From assembly GCF_030503435.1 (NCBI RefSeq), contig NZ_JAUKPO010000001.1, positions 248,001 through 312,000 of the forward strand: a DNA stretch of 64,000 bases, read 5' to 3'. This DNA comes from Rhodocytophaga aerolata (lineage in GTDB: Bacteria > Bacteroidota > Bacteroidia > Cytophagales > 172606-1). Below, piece by piece: positions 8,687 to 17,610 of this stretch. The stretch's first letter is position 1. Every line of letters starts with the position of its first letter. The translations under genes and the position numbers were made by a program. Under the pieces are notes generated by a model. The model saw only the letters and a list, made by a program, of their open reading frames with translations, had not been told where the DNA came from and did no database searches.

Positions 8687-8720
8687 CACCTCATAGGTTT
8701 TAAACTTGTGAGGTGTTTTT
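8687..8720 (+). terminator. Terminator after asd
   Basis: The inverted repeat CACCTCA/TGAGGTG (8687-8693 with 8709-8715), extended by weaker inner pairs, is followed by five T. It lies 24 bases after the asd stop. Confidence 0.75.
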
Positions 8721-8924
8721 ATTTTCTCCCCTCTCATTCATCTGCCTGCTATTTTACCTTCTATAAGCACTGAGCATTAATGGTATGTTTTTTAATATTT
8801 CACCTATTGGTTTTTTGCCAAAATCATCCCGCAAAACATATGCAGAATTAATATTTTTTTCAACACTGCATTACTTTCCGGTTTTCTCCTCATTAAACAT
8901 ATATTAACCAATTTCCTTAAGAAG

Positions 8925-9746
8925 ATGAAAAAAATCTATCGTATACTATTGCCGGCCATGGCATGTTTGAGTGTAACTTCCTGCGCTTTCGAAAGAATAG
9001 ATGCAGGCCATGTAGGAATACGGGTAAACCAGTTTGGCGATGATAAAGGAGTGGACGATGTGGTAGTAGTGACTGGTACCGTGTTTTATAATCCGTTTAC
9101 GGCTTCCATTTTTGAATTCCCTACCTATACACAGCATAAGGAATATGAGCCATTTGTGGTTAACAGCAAAGATGCTTCTGAGTTTACGGTAGCTCCGGCT
9201 ATTAACTATTATGTTAATTCTGAGAAAGTACCTGCTCTTTTCAAACAGTACCGGAAGGAATTACCACAAATAGAAGATGGCTTTTTAAAAACAGCAACGC
9301 TGGAAGCTTACCGCATTGCTACGAATAAATATACGGCTGACTCTTTAATGTCGCACCGGGAAGAGTATGAATCGTTGGCTAAAAAATTACTTAATCAGCA
9401 ATTGGAGTCGCAAGGCTTTATTTTACAGCAATTAACCACATCTCTCACGCCGCCTGCCTCATTAAAGGCGGCTATTGATGCAAAAAACACAGCTATTCAA
9501 GTAGCTATGCAGGCAGAAAACAAAATTAAGCAGGCAGAAGCAGAAGCAAAAATTAAAAGAGCCCAGGCGGAAGGCAATGCAGAATCGTTAAAAATTCAGG
9601 CGGAGGCAGAAGCGTATGCTAACATGAAACGCCAGCAAACCTTAACTCCTCTGCTAATTCAGCAACAATTTTTAGAGAAGTGGAATGGACAATTGCCTCA
9701 ATATGGGGTTGTACCACAGATTTTCAAAGATATCAGCAAGGAATAA
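8925..9746 (+). CDS. Prohibitin-like (SPFH/band 7) lipoprotein
   Basis: Protein of 273 residues. The lipoprotein signal peptide has its cysteine at 20 (VTSC), so it is predicted to be lipid-anchored rather than held by a transmembrane helix as most SPFH proteins are. Residues about 25-185 form the band 7 domain, and about 190-240 form an Ala/Glu/Lys-rich coiled coil (AEAEAKIKRAQAEGNAES) that drives ring assembly in the family. A purine-rich AAGAAG precedes the ATG. It stands alone between two terminators. The membrane (inner or outer) cannot be assigned from sequence. Confidence 0.87.
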   Translation: MKKIYRILLPAMACLSVTSCAFERIDAGHVGIRVNQFGDDKGVDDVVVVTGTVFYNPFTASIFEFPTYTQHKEYEPFVVNSKDASEFTVAPAINYYVNSEKVPALFKQYRKELPQIEDGFLKTATLEAYRIATNKYTADSLMSHREEYESLAKKLLNQQLESQGFILQQLTTSLTPPASLKAAIDAKNTAIQVAMQAENKIKQAEAEAKIKRAQAEGNAESLKIQAEAEAYANMKRQQTLTPLLIQQQFLEKWNGQLPQYGVVPQIFKDISKE

Positions 9747-9769
9747 TCACTTGTTATTTACTTAACCAT

Positions 9770-9806
9770 AAACACCTCATAGAATTTGGAAACCTATGAG
9801 GTGTTT
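9770..9806. terminator. Bidirectional terminator between convergent genes
   Basis: A perfect 13-bp stem (9770-9782 with 9794-9806), 11-base loop, A-rich before and T-rich after. It serves the SPFH gene and, on the other strand, the permease gene that ends at 9808. Confidence 0.85.
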
Positions 9807-9807
9807 T

Positions 9808-11031
9808 TTATAGTTTTGCATCTATATTTTTGGAGGCTTTTACTGCAGGGAAATAGGAAGCGACAAATACAATGACAATAATCGTAAGCCCAACTCTGGC
9901 AAAATCTTCTATCCGCATTTGTACCGGATAGGCATCTACCACTGATGTTTGCATACCCATAGAGACAAAGCCGAAAGTTTGTTGCAGCCAGCAAATAACA
10001 AATCCCAGTACGATACCTGTTGCAGCGCCAGTAAAAGCAATAATAGCTCCTTCGGTAATAAATAATCTTTTAATAAATCCGGCAGAAGCTCCCATGGCAG
10101 AAAGTACGGCAACGTCTTTTTGCTTATCTAAAGCAAGCATCGTCAGCGAAAAGAATATATTGAAGGAAGCAATAGCCAGAATGAAGGAAAACGTGATATA
10201 GACGAATAATTTTTCAAATTGAATAGCCCGTAACAGGTTTGCATGCTGCTCATCCCGGTTTTGAACCGTGTACTGATTACCTAGTTTAGTTTTAAGTGCA
10301 TTCTGCACCTTCCTTATATCGATACCAGAGGCGGTTTTTATCTCCAGAGAGGTACGGTTATTCCCTGCTTGTACCAGGTCGCGGGCAAAAGAGAGAGGCA
10401 CAAAGATATAATTGTTATCGTATTGTTGTTCTATGGCAAATACAGCCCCCGGCCGGATAGGCTTCCGGAATATAGCATTGGGAGAATTAAGATCAATGGT
10501 CTTCTTGGTGTTATTTGGATACCATATTTGCAGGGGATATAAGTCATCTTTCAGCGAAACAGAAAGCATAAACTGTACGCCACTGCCCATAATAGCATAA
10601 TCTACGCCATCTTCCTGTAGCACAAGTTTACCAGCTACGATCACCGAATCCAGACCATTTTGCTTTAAAAAATTATTGCTGACACCACGCATTTTTACAA
10701 TACTCTGCGCCTCCCGGTACGTGAGTACTACATTATCTTCAATAACTTCGGCAACAGATTCTACACCTTCTACACTGTTTATGGAGCTAAGCAGTTCCGG
10801 AGTTAACTCAAAAAATTTACCCTCGGCTGCTTTTACCTGAATCTGCGAGTTGAATGTTCCATACAGGCTGCGAAAAAGGTCTTCTAAGCCATTAAATACA
10901 GATAATACAATCACCAGTGCCATGGTACCCACGCATACCCCAATCATGGATATGTTGGAAATGATATTTATAAAATTCTTCTTCTTGCGGGAGAAGAAGT
11001 ACCTTCTGGCTATAAAAAGAGCTAGATTCAA
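9808..11031 (-). CDS. FtsX-like ABC transporter permease (LolC/LolE type)
   Basis: Inner-membrane protein of 407 residues with the four-helix LolC/E or MacB topology. The first helix is at about 22-45, a periplasmic MacB-PCD domain spans about 46-270, and the last three helices are near 275-300, 330-352 and 380-398. The N terminus ARRYFFSRKKKNFINIIS is typical of the lipoprotein-releasing branch. It would work with a separate ATPase that is not in the window. It may extract lipoproteins or transmit mechanical signals. A methyltransferase gene lies between it and rbfA. Confidence 0.88.
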   Translation of the reverse strand: MNLALFIARRYFFSRKKKNFINIISNISMIGVCVGTMALVIVLSVFNGLEDLFRSLYGTFNSQIQVKAAEGKFFELTPELLSSINSVEGVESVAEVIEDNVVLTYREAQSIVKMRGVSNNFLKQNGLDSVIVAGKLVLQEDGVDYAIMGSGVQFMLSVSLKDDLYPLQIWYPNNTKKTIDLNSPNAIFRKPIRPGAVFAIEQQYDNNYIFVPLSFARDLVQAGNNRTSLEIKTASGIDIRKVQNALKTKLGNQYTVQNRDEQHANLLRAIQFEKLFVYITFSFILAIASFNIFFSLTMLALDKQKDVAVLSAMGASAGFIKRLFITEGAIIAFTGAATGIVLGFVICWLQQTFGFVSMGMQTSVVDAYPVQMRIEDFARVGLTIIVIVFVASYFPAVKASKNIDAKL

Positions 11032-11090
11032 ATTTTGACTGAAAAAACAATGGATTGCAAAGTTACAATTCTACCATCCATAATTCATAA

Positions 11091-11900
11091 TTATTTATAG
11101 GCTTTCACTAAAATACTGGTACCCGTCTTGTGCTCATGGGTTACATCCAGGTAGTTGAGCAGGTAGCAGACCGGAAATATCAGTAAATAGTAGAAGGGTA
11201 ACATAGTAAACATATACTTGGAAGTACCCACCATCAGCATCGGATACTTTAACGAAAGCCGCCATGACCGGTTCCCAGGTGTACCATACGTATATTTGAT
11301 GTCTACTTTGCTGAAGCCAGCTTTTTTCAGCTTTTGCTTCATTTCAGCGGTGCTGTATCCATTCCGGATATGCTCTTCAATAAAAGACTTATCGCCGGGC
11401 TTGTACACGTCTGAGCCACCTTTGTCGGAAGGCACCGTAAGCAACAGCAATCCATCTTCTTTCAATGAATGATAAAAGTTTTTCAGCACTTTACAATCTT
11501 CCTTAATATATTCCATCACATCTACCGATAAAATCAAATCAAATGTATCGGGTTGCTGAAATTTAGTAAGGTCTTCAGTTCTGAAAAGCACATTATTCTT
11601 TTCGGTACGGTGAAAGAAATGATTGCATTCACACACATCATCTTGCTTTACATCTACAGCTAGTACGCTCCATTTGGGGCTCATATTTGCCAGAAAATAC
11701 GTATGTTGCCCAAAACCAGCACCCGCATCCAGAATATGTATGTGTTTGTCTAGCTTGTCCTTCGCCCATGCCTTTAACTCTTTGTGGATGTGCCAGGCAC
11801 GCAAAAGCAACAAATCCAATAACTTATAAAAAACTTTTCGTAATAAGGAAGATTTTCCAAAAAAACCGCCTAAGCGTTTTTTAACAGGTTCGTATCGCAT
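11091..11900 (-). CDS. Class I SAM-dependent methyltransferase
   Basis: Protein of 269 residues with a Rossmann methyltransferase core: motif I HILDAGAGFGQH near residue 55, an acidic post-I strand LAVDVKQDD, and DLILSVDVMEYI near 140. The C-terminal part has a hydrophobic segment (LPFYYLLIFPVCYLLNYL), suggesting membrane association and perhaps a lipid or quinone substrate. The substrate is not readable. It is co-directional with rbfA upstream and the permease downstream, with gaps of 83 and 59 bases. Confidence 0.8.
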   Translation of the reverse strand: MRYEPVKKRLGGFFGKSSLLRKVFYKLLDLLLLRAWHIHKELKAWAKDKLDKHIHILDAGAGFGQHTYFLANMSPKWSVLAVDVKQDDVCECNHFFHRTEKNNVLFRTEDLTKFQQPDTFDLILSVDVMEYIKEDCKVLKNFYHSLKEDGLLLLTVPSDKGGSDVYKPGDKSFIEEHIRNGYSTAEMKQKLKKAGFSKVDIKYTYGTPGNRSWRLSLKYPMLMVGTSKYMFTMLPFYYLLIFPVCYLLNYLDVTHEHKTGTSILVKAYK

Positions 11901-11983
11901 AATCAGTCACACATAAAATTATACACCATCTCAATAAATAGAATGGTTCATAGGGGTTAGGATCAACAACAGATAATGTTGGT

Positions 11984-12373
11984 TTATGGGTTAACTCCGT
12001 TGTCTTTATCCTCTTCGGAGGCAGGTGGAATGTGCAGGTTTGCTATAAGTGCATCCATTCTAGATGCATGTTCAATAGTATCGTCTAAATAAAAGGCCAG
12101 TTCGGGAATTACCCGTACCTGGTTCCTTATCTTAGAAGCAAGCATTTGCCGAATTGATTTACTTTTTTCTTTTATCGTATCTAATAATCCGCTTTTGTCT
12201 TTTGAAAGCATAAAACTTAAATATACTTTCGCTAACCCCAAATCAGGGCTCACCTTTACATCCGTCACAGTTATAAAAGCTCCTCCAAACAAACTTTTCG
12301 CATCTCTCTGAAAAATTTCGCTCAGGTCTTTCTGTATTAACCGTGCAAATTTTTGTTGTCTCTTACTTTCCAT
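11984..12373 (-). CDS. rbfA: Ribosome-binding factor A
   Basis: Protein of 129 residues that binds the immature 30S subunit and helps 16S rRNA 5'-end maturation. It has the family KH-like fold: N-terminal RQQKFARLIQKDLSEIFQRD, central ITVTDVKVSPDLGLAKVYLSF and C-terminal RVIPELAFYLDDTIEHASRMD. Length is normal. It is first in a minus-strand group with the methyltransferase and permease, and divergent from the membrane protein at 12503. Confidence 0.96.
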   Translation of the reverse strand: MESKRQQKFARLIQKDLSEIFQRDAKSLFGGAFITVTDVKVSPDLGLAKVYLSFMLSKDKSGLLDTIKEKSKSIRQMLASKIRNQVRVIPELAFYLDDTIEHASRMDALIANLHIPPASEEDKDNGVNP

Positions 12374-12502
12374 GTTTTCCCTGCAAATATCTACACTTTT
12401 TTCGTAATAATTTTCAATATTGCTATAATTTTGATAGAAGCATATTTGTATTTATACGATATAAATAATATTTAGTAACATTCTTATTTAAACCCAACAG
12501 CT

Positions 12503-13933
12503 TTGATTAATTTTTTTAAAATTTCTCAACTCATCACAGTAATTATTGCATTTTTACTATTGATAGTCATTCATTTACCTATACTAACAAATAGCGTTCC
12601 CTTAATTGTTCCTGAGTTAAAATGGATGCTGGTTGGCGAGCGGATGGGCGAAGGATTTATGATGTACAAACAAATCTGGAGCGATGTAAGTCCCCTTTCC
12701 GGCTTTGTTTACTGGCTGCTTGACCTATTCGTTGGAAGATCTCAACTTTCTTACCAGATTCTTGCATTGATGCTGGTAATCTTACAAGGATTATATTTTA
12801 ATCATTCCTTACAAAAACATCAGCAGTACCCGGAAAAGTCAAACCTGCCCTTGTTGCTGTATGTACTCTGCATGGGTCTCTTTTTCGATTTTTTCACCCT
12901 GTCGCCTATGCTCATGAGTATCACTTTTCTGCTGCTGGCCCTGGATGGACTTTTTTCCCACATTAATGATGAAGCGTCCAACGATGAGGTGTTCTCTATT
13001 GGATTTTATATAGGTGTCGCTACGTTGTTTTACTTTCCTCTGGCTTTGTTTGCCGCATACGCCTTTATTTGTTTTCTGCTGCTGGCTGCTACCAATGCTA
13101 GAAAATACTTTTTAATGCTGTTTGGCTTTATATTTACTCTCGGATTGGCTGCTTTGTTTTTCTACATGATTAACGGGCTGGAAGATCTTTATTATAACTC
13201 CATTCTGCGTCTGCTGGAATTCCATAAAACCTACTATGTATCTTTCCAGGATATGCTTTTGCTGGCTTCTCCTTTTATAGCGATTCTGGCACTTTCTGCT
13301 TTTCAGCTATTCGGAGGAGACACCCGTTTTATTCATTACCAGATCCGGTGCCAGCAAGCCTTGTTTATGTGGGCTATTACCGCCGGCTTGTGTTTATTGG
13401 TAGTTCCTTCGGTAGCTCCTTATCAATTAATTGTATTTGTGCCTGTGGTTGTTTTCTTCGGAACACACTTATTACTAACCATCCGTAAAAAAATACTAGC
13501 CGACCTGATTTTTATGTGTTTGTTGCTGGCTGTGGTGTTCATCAACTTTAGTACTGCTTTTTCTTTATTCAGCTGGGTAGACCTGAATAAATTAGTCGTA
13601 AATGAAACGCAGAACACTAAGATAACAAACAAAAAATTGCTTGTTGCCGGCGATAACCTGGAAGGCTATTTATATAACAAACTGGCCACCCCCTACCTGG
13701 AATGGTCATTGGCAGAGAGGCATTTTAATTACCTGGAAGATTATGTAAACGTAGTGGAGATATATGAAAACTTCAGAAAAGATATGCCCGATGTAATTAT
13801 CGACCAGAATGGAAAAATTGCAGAATTGTTTACACGGATTCCGGCACTGGCTCAGTATTATGCAAAAGAACAAAACTCTAATGTGTATATCCGGAAAGGG
13901 CAGCCCTCTTCTGCCAATCGTATAGAAAATTAA
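12503..13933 (+). CDS. Polytopic membrane protein of unknown function
   Basis: Protein of 476 residues with about ten hydrophobic helices between residues 8 and 365, followed by a soluble tail of about 110 residues. The start must be TTG: there is an in-frame stop at 12476 and no ATG before residue 46. The overall plan (multi-spanning helices, conserved-looking short loops with acidic residues, soluble C-terminal domain) recalls uncharacterised Bacteroidota membrane proteins and, loosely, GT39/GT83-type glycosyltransferases, but no catalytic motif is clear. It stands alone between rbfA (divergent) and a strong terminator. Confidence 0.75.
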   Translation: MINFFKISQLITVIIAFLLLIVIHLPILTNSVPLIVPELKWMLVGERMGEGFMMYKQIWSDVSPLSGFVYWLLDLFVGRSQLSYQILALMLVILQGLYFNHSLQKHQQYPEKSNLPLLLYVLCMGLFFDFFTLSPMLMSITFLLLALDGLFSHINDEASNDEVFSIGFYIGVATLFYFPLALFAAYAFICFLLLAATNARKYFLMLFGFIFTLGLAALFFYMINGLEDLYYNSILRLLEFHKTYYVSFQDMLLLASPFIAILALSAFQLFGGDTRFIHYQIRCQQALFMWAITAGLCLLVVPSVAPYQLIVFVPVVVFFGTHLLLTIRKKILADLIFMCLLLAVVFINFSTAFSLFSWVDLNKLVVNETQNTKITNKKLLVAGDNLEGYLYNKLATPYLEWSLAERHFNYLEDYVNVVEIYENFRKDMPDVIIDQNGKIAELFTRIPALAQYYAKEQNSNVYIRKGQPSSANRIEN

Positions 13934-13976
13934 TTCAGTTAACAGGAATAGAATCTTCTACTCCTGTTAACTGAAT
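13933..13976. terminator. Bidirectional terminator
   Basis: A perfect 15-bp stem (13933-13947 with 13962-13976) whose first base is the last base of the stop codon at 13931-13933. It separates convergent genes. Confidence 0.8.
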
Positions 13977-13990
13977 ACAGGTATTTATTT

Positions 13991-14545
13991 TTACTGAATT
14001 TGCACCGGCAACTCAGCCTCAATATCGGTTTCTCCTTTGGTTACCGGATCGTTGGCTGCTTTACTTCCTGGCTTATGCTTTAGAATAACTGTTAGGGTAC
14101 CCGTGCTGGCCGCAGCACTAGCAAAGTTAGCACTTGTCCCTAAAGGCAGCCCATTTGCATCAGTATTTCTGTTAGTAACAGTCAGATTAGCCCCAGAGAC
14201 CTCATAAAAAATTTCATGGTCTGCTCCTTCTTCTTCTACTTCTTCGGTTATATCTTCAGGACTATTTGCATTGGATTCATCCAGAAATTCGATCCGGCCG
14301 GTATAGGTAACATTGGGCCTTAACGTAAGTCCTGTAATGACTGGGTCTGCACCACCAGGGCCATCTATATCCCGCCAGGTAGCAGTAACTGTTTCTGTAG
14401 AGTTAGTTACATTGGTTAACGTTAGTTGGATAGTTGTAATTAGCTCTTGCTCATCCTCAGGTATTACATCGTCATCCTTTTTACAGCCGGCTGTTACAAG
14501 CGCGAACAGAGTTAATCCAAGAATTAGTTTTTGTGGTTTTAACAT
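13991..14545 (-). CDS. Small lipoprotein partner of the adjacent TonB-dependent receptor
   Basis: Lipoprotein of 184 residues with cysteine at 21 (VTAGC) followed by KKDDD. The mature part begins with an acidic stretch and ELITTIQLTL, and later has EDITEEVEEEGADHEIFY, a pattern I recognise from a Bacteroidota family regularly encoded beside TonB-dependent receptors. The biochemical role is unknown; its acid-rich loops could bind a cation. It lies 83 bases downstream of the receptor gene on the same strand and is probably co-transcribed with it. I would not assign a substrate from this gene alone. Confidence 0.75.
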   Translation of the reverse strand: MLKPQKLILGLTLFALVTAGCKKDDDVIPEDEQELITTIQLTLTNVTNSTETVTATWRDIDGPGGADPVITGLTLRPNVTYTGRIEFLDESNANSPEDITEEVEEEGADHEIFYEVSGANLTVTNRNTDANGLPLGTSANFASAAASTGTLTVILKHKPGSKAANDPVTKGETDIEAELPVQIQ

Positions 14546-14628
14546 AGTTTAGAAGGTTTGGTTAATAGGTAAAATTGATTGAGACTAATTTTTCTTGCTA
14601 AGAATCACCCTTGTCGTTTGCTCTTCAC

Positions 14629-16980
14629 TCAAAAGCTGTATTTTATTCTGAAATTGACATTTCTTCCAACTTCATCTGCATAGTAGCGGAAGCGGTTCAG
14701 GTAATTCCTATAGCTGGTATTTAGCAGGTTACTCACTGTAACCCCAACATCCATATTTTTAACCCCTGGCACTGAAAAGCCTACTTCCGCATCAAACAGC
14801 ATATAGGCACTTGGTGGAGGCGCATAATCACTATTAGGCAGTAACCTCCATTGTTTGGCTACATATACATTACCTAGAGAAATATAAATGTTATCCATTC
14901 CCAGCCAGTGATGAACATGGTACCGTAGGGTGCTTTGCAGTCTGTCTGGGGATATAAAGGGCAGAGGATCACCGGTTGTGCGGCTGGTGGCCCTAACTAT
15001 AGAGTATTTTGCACGAAGAGAAAAATGATGAGAAAAGGCATACGTTGCTGCCAGATCTATTCCACTTAGATTAGCATCTGTTTGCCGGAAAACAAATAGG
15101 GGAAAATATCCACGGATAGTCAGTACGCCAGGAAACTCCGGTTGTTGATAAATGTAGTTATTATAAAAATAATGATACCCATCTAGCTCCGCCTGAAATT
15201 TAGGGCTGGTATACGTCAGATTTGCCGTGATATTATAAGCTGTTTCATCTTGTAAAGTATAATCCCCTTTGATATAACTGCCTTCACCATGGTGAATGCC
15301 ATCGCTGTATAATTCATTAACGGAAGGTGGACGCCAGCCCATGCCCGCGTTCAGCTTTGTTGAAAGGCTAGGTGAGAATTTATAGGTAGCGCCTAATGTT
15401 CCGGAAACCTGGCTAAAAGTACGGGACGGATCTGACTTCTCCCGTATCCTTGCCATATCTACATCTAACCGACGAACATCGTAGCGGGCTCCCGCCTCTA
15501 GTTCCCACCGGCTCTTAATCAGCCGTTCTACTAAAAATATACCCAGGTTACTACCGGTAAAATCAGGAATGAGGAACCGACCCTGCATATCGTTCTGCTG
15601 ATACATCCCGTTTATTCCAACCATGCCATTCAGCAGCCCTTTTATAGGCTTATGTTCCCAGGTAAAATCTGTAGTATACGTATTAAGCAGAAAACGCATC
15701 TGTGGGCCATCAAACTCACTCCCCAAAGGCTTATGGCTGTCATATTCCGCCCGGTAATTAAACTGATGCCCCAAAGCCAGCGAGAACTTCCCTAGTTTAT
15801 CTGATAAGTAATAGGCATTTCCCTTTAGCAGATAATGATTAATATCCTGAAACGGCCTGCCAATGGTATAAGAAAATCCTGAACGGTGCTCGGGCAAGGG
15901 CCCATCGCTGGCAAGCGCTGTTTCAAAGTCTGTCCGGTTACCAATATGTGCTCCAGAGAAAATACCAATCTTTGTATTAAACTGACTATAAAAGAACTCT
16001 GCTCCGAATTTTTCTTTCCGGTAACCTACAGCCGACGAAAAGTTCAGCTCACTTACCCCTGTATTCTTTAAATAGTACCCGGGTGCATGGGAATTGCCGG
16101 CTCGTTTAGCAGTGCCTTGTACACGCCAGCTAAAAGCATCGTTCTTAGGAAATCCGCCTTGTACTATACCTGAAAGTACCCCTTGCCGGTTATTTGTAGA
16201 AGCTACTGCATTTACCTCGCCTGACAAACCAACCCCAAAGGGCAAAGAGGCAGGTTCCAGTAATACCACACCTCCAATCGCATCAGCTCCATAGCGTACA
16301 CCTGCTGCCCCTTTTACTACATTTATCTTTTTGGCAATAAAAGGATCTATTTCTGGCGCATGCTCCGACCCCCACTGCTGTCCTTCCTGGCGTATGCCAT
16401 TGTTCATCACTAACACCCTGTTGCTATGCAGCCCATGAATGACAGGCTTAGAAATCGAAGGCCCTGTTTGTATCGTTGTAACGCCTGGAATTTCCTTCAA
16501 TGACTCACCTAAGGTTAGTCCTCTGGTCCGGTCGAGGTCTATTCCTTGCAGCGTTACTTGTGGCTGCATGGCCGGCGGAGCAATTTTTTGTTCGGTAATA
16601 ATTACTTCTCCCAACTCAATGCCTGTTTCCTGTAATTTAAAGTTCTGTTCGACTACTAACCTTCCGGCAGCAATAGAAACTATTGCAGTATCAGTTTCAT
16701 AACCTACGTAGCTGCATATTAAGGTATAACTGCCTATACACAGATCATCAATCGTAAAGTCTCCTAATTCATTAGTTACGTTGCCTTTAGCCAGTTCTTT
16801 TACATAAATAGCCGCACCCAACACCGGCTTCCGGTTCTGGTCATATACAATGCCATGAATATGATAGCGGCAGTCTATGGTAGAAATCGGAGCTTGTGCA
16901 TACCCGCCAATACTGGCTACTAGTCCTGCAAACAAGACTGTTAAAAATCCCCTATATCTTTTAAAGATTACCCTAAACAT
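14629..16980 (-). CDS. TonB-dependent outer-membrane receptor
   Basis: Receptor of 783 residues. After a signal peptide (ending near GGYAQ) comes a carboxypeptidase-regulatory-like domain at about 40-120, then the plug domain (LGESLKEIPGVTT, VLVMNNGIRQEGQQWGSEHA, GAAGVRYGADAIGGVVLL), then a 22-strand-type barrel closing with NVNFRIKYSF. The His- and Glu-containing plug segment and the partner lipoprotein resemble the ZnuD-like metal receptors, so zinc or another metal is an inferred substrate. The start at 16980 is chosen because an upstream in-frame start at 17043 would read through a twin operator-like motif and lacks a signal-peptide start. Confidence 0.92.
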   Translation of the reverse strand: MFRVIFKRYRGFLTVLFAGLVASIGGYAQAPISTIDCRYHIHGIVYDQNRKPVLGAAIYVKELAKGNVTNELGDFTIDDLCIGSYTLICSYVGYETDTAIVSIAAGRLVVEQNFKLQETGIELGEVIITEQKIAPPAMQPQVTLQGIDLDRTRGLTLGESLKEIPGVTTIQTGPSISKPVIHGLHSNRVLVMNNGIRQEGQQWGSEHAPEIDPFIAKKINVVKGAAGVRYGADAIGGVVLLEPASLPFGVGLSGEVNAVASTNNRQGVLSGIVQGGFPKNDAFSWRVQGTAKRAGNSHAPGYYLKNTGVSELNFSSAVGYRKEKFGAEFFYSQFNTKIGIFSGAHIGNRTDFETALASDGPLPEHRSGFSYTIGRPFQDINHYLLKGNAYYLSDKLGKFSLALGHQFNYRAEYDSHKPLGSEFDGPQMRFLLNTYTTDFTWEHKPIKGLLNGMVGINGMYQQNDMQGRFLIPDFTGSNLGIFLVERLIKSRWELEAGARYDVRRLDVDMARIREKSDPSRTFSQVSGTLGATYKFSPSLSTKLNAGMGWRPPSVNELYSDGIHHGEGSYIKGDYTLQDETAYNITANLTYTSPKFQAELDGYHYFYNNYIYQQPEFPGVLTIRGYFPLFVFRQTDANLSGIDLAATYAFSHHFSLRAKYSIVRATSRTTGDPLPFISPDRLQSTLRYHVHHWLGMDNIYISLGNVYVAKQWRLLPNSDYAPPPSAYMLFDAEVGFSVPGVKNMDVGVTVSNLLNTSYRNYLNRFRYYADEVGRNVNFRIKYSF

Positions 16981-17018
16981 TAATTCTGAGAAACAATAGC
17001 GAAGCACTCGACTAACTT

Positions 17019-17071
17019 GCAATATTGTTGCAAATATACTCAACTTACGGTTTTAAATGCAACGTTGTTGC
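17019..17071. promoter_or_regulatory. Twin GCAA-N5-TTGC motif upstream of the receptor gene
   Basis: Two near-identical 13-mers, GCAATATTGTTGC (17019-17031) and GCAACGTTGTTGC (17059-17071), differ at two positions and start exactly 40 bp apart, which would place them on one face of the helix. Each is an inverted repeat GCAA-N5-TTGC, 39 and 79 bases upstream of the receptor start. A metal-responsive repressor (Fur/Zur class) is a plausible binder, by inference only. Confidence 0.5.
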
Positions 17072-17113
17072 TTTTAAAGAGCAGAAAAATTTTATGCAAG
17101 AGTTTTTAGAAAG

Positions 17114-17596
17114 CTAATAACTATATCCTTTGAAGGTTTGCTGGAAACTTTTCCAACGGCCAAGTCCATAGCAGGCGCCAAAAACAAAGGCCGCAGGTAA
17201 AATACTTAACGGGCGGACTATATAGTTATTAACAAAAAAATCGGCTAGTGAGATGTCTTCTGTAATAAAAATGCTCAGGATAATTGCCAGGGTGCCGCTC
17301 AGCGACAGGGCTATTCCGGCTATGAGAGAAAAGTTAAGCATGCTTCTTCTGCGGATGTAGCGCCAGAAGGTGAATTTATGTTGAATTGGAATTATTACCT
17401 CCTGACCTATGGCGCCAAGTAAGGTAGCCGTAAGAATGCTTACTACTTTAGCCTGGAAAAAAGTGGAAGTCAGTACAGACCAGGTCCAGGTGCCAGAATA
17501 CAGAAAATCGCTCACCAGCTCATATACAATAATTCCTAGAAAACTACCGATTACACAAGCAGAAGTAATAATAAACGTAGAGAGAACATTTTTCAT
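17114..17596 (-). CDS. Small four-helix membrane protein, unknown function
   Basis: Protein of 160 residues with four predicted membrane helices, at about 7-27, 46-66, 88-110 and 128-148. Charged loops contain QHKFTFWRYIRRRS. I do not recognise the family. It is the last gene after rimO, 14 bases from its stop, so probably co-transcribed with rimO. No motif suggests an enzyme. Confidence 0.65.
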   Translation of the reverse strand: MKNVLSTFIITSACVIGSFLGIIVYELVSDFLYSGTWTWSVLTSTFFQAKVVSILTATLLGAIGQEVIIPIQHKFTFWRYIRRRSMLNFSLIAGIALSLSGTLAIILSIFITEDISLADFFVNNYIVRPLSILPAAFVFGACYGLGRWKSFQQTFKGYSY

Positions 17597-17610
17597 AAAC
17601 CGGCTGTAGT

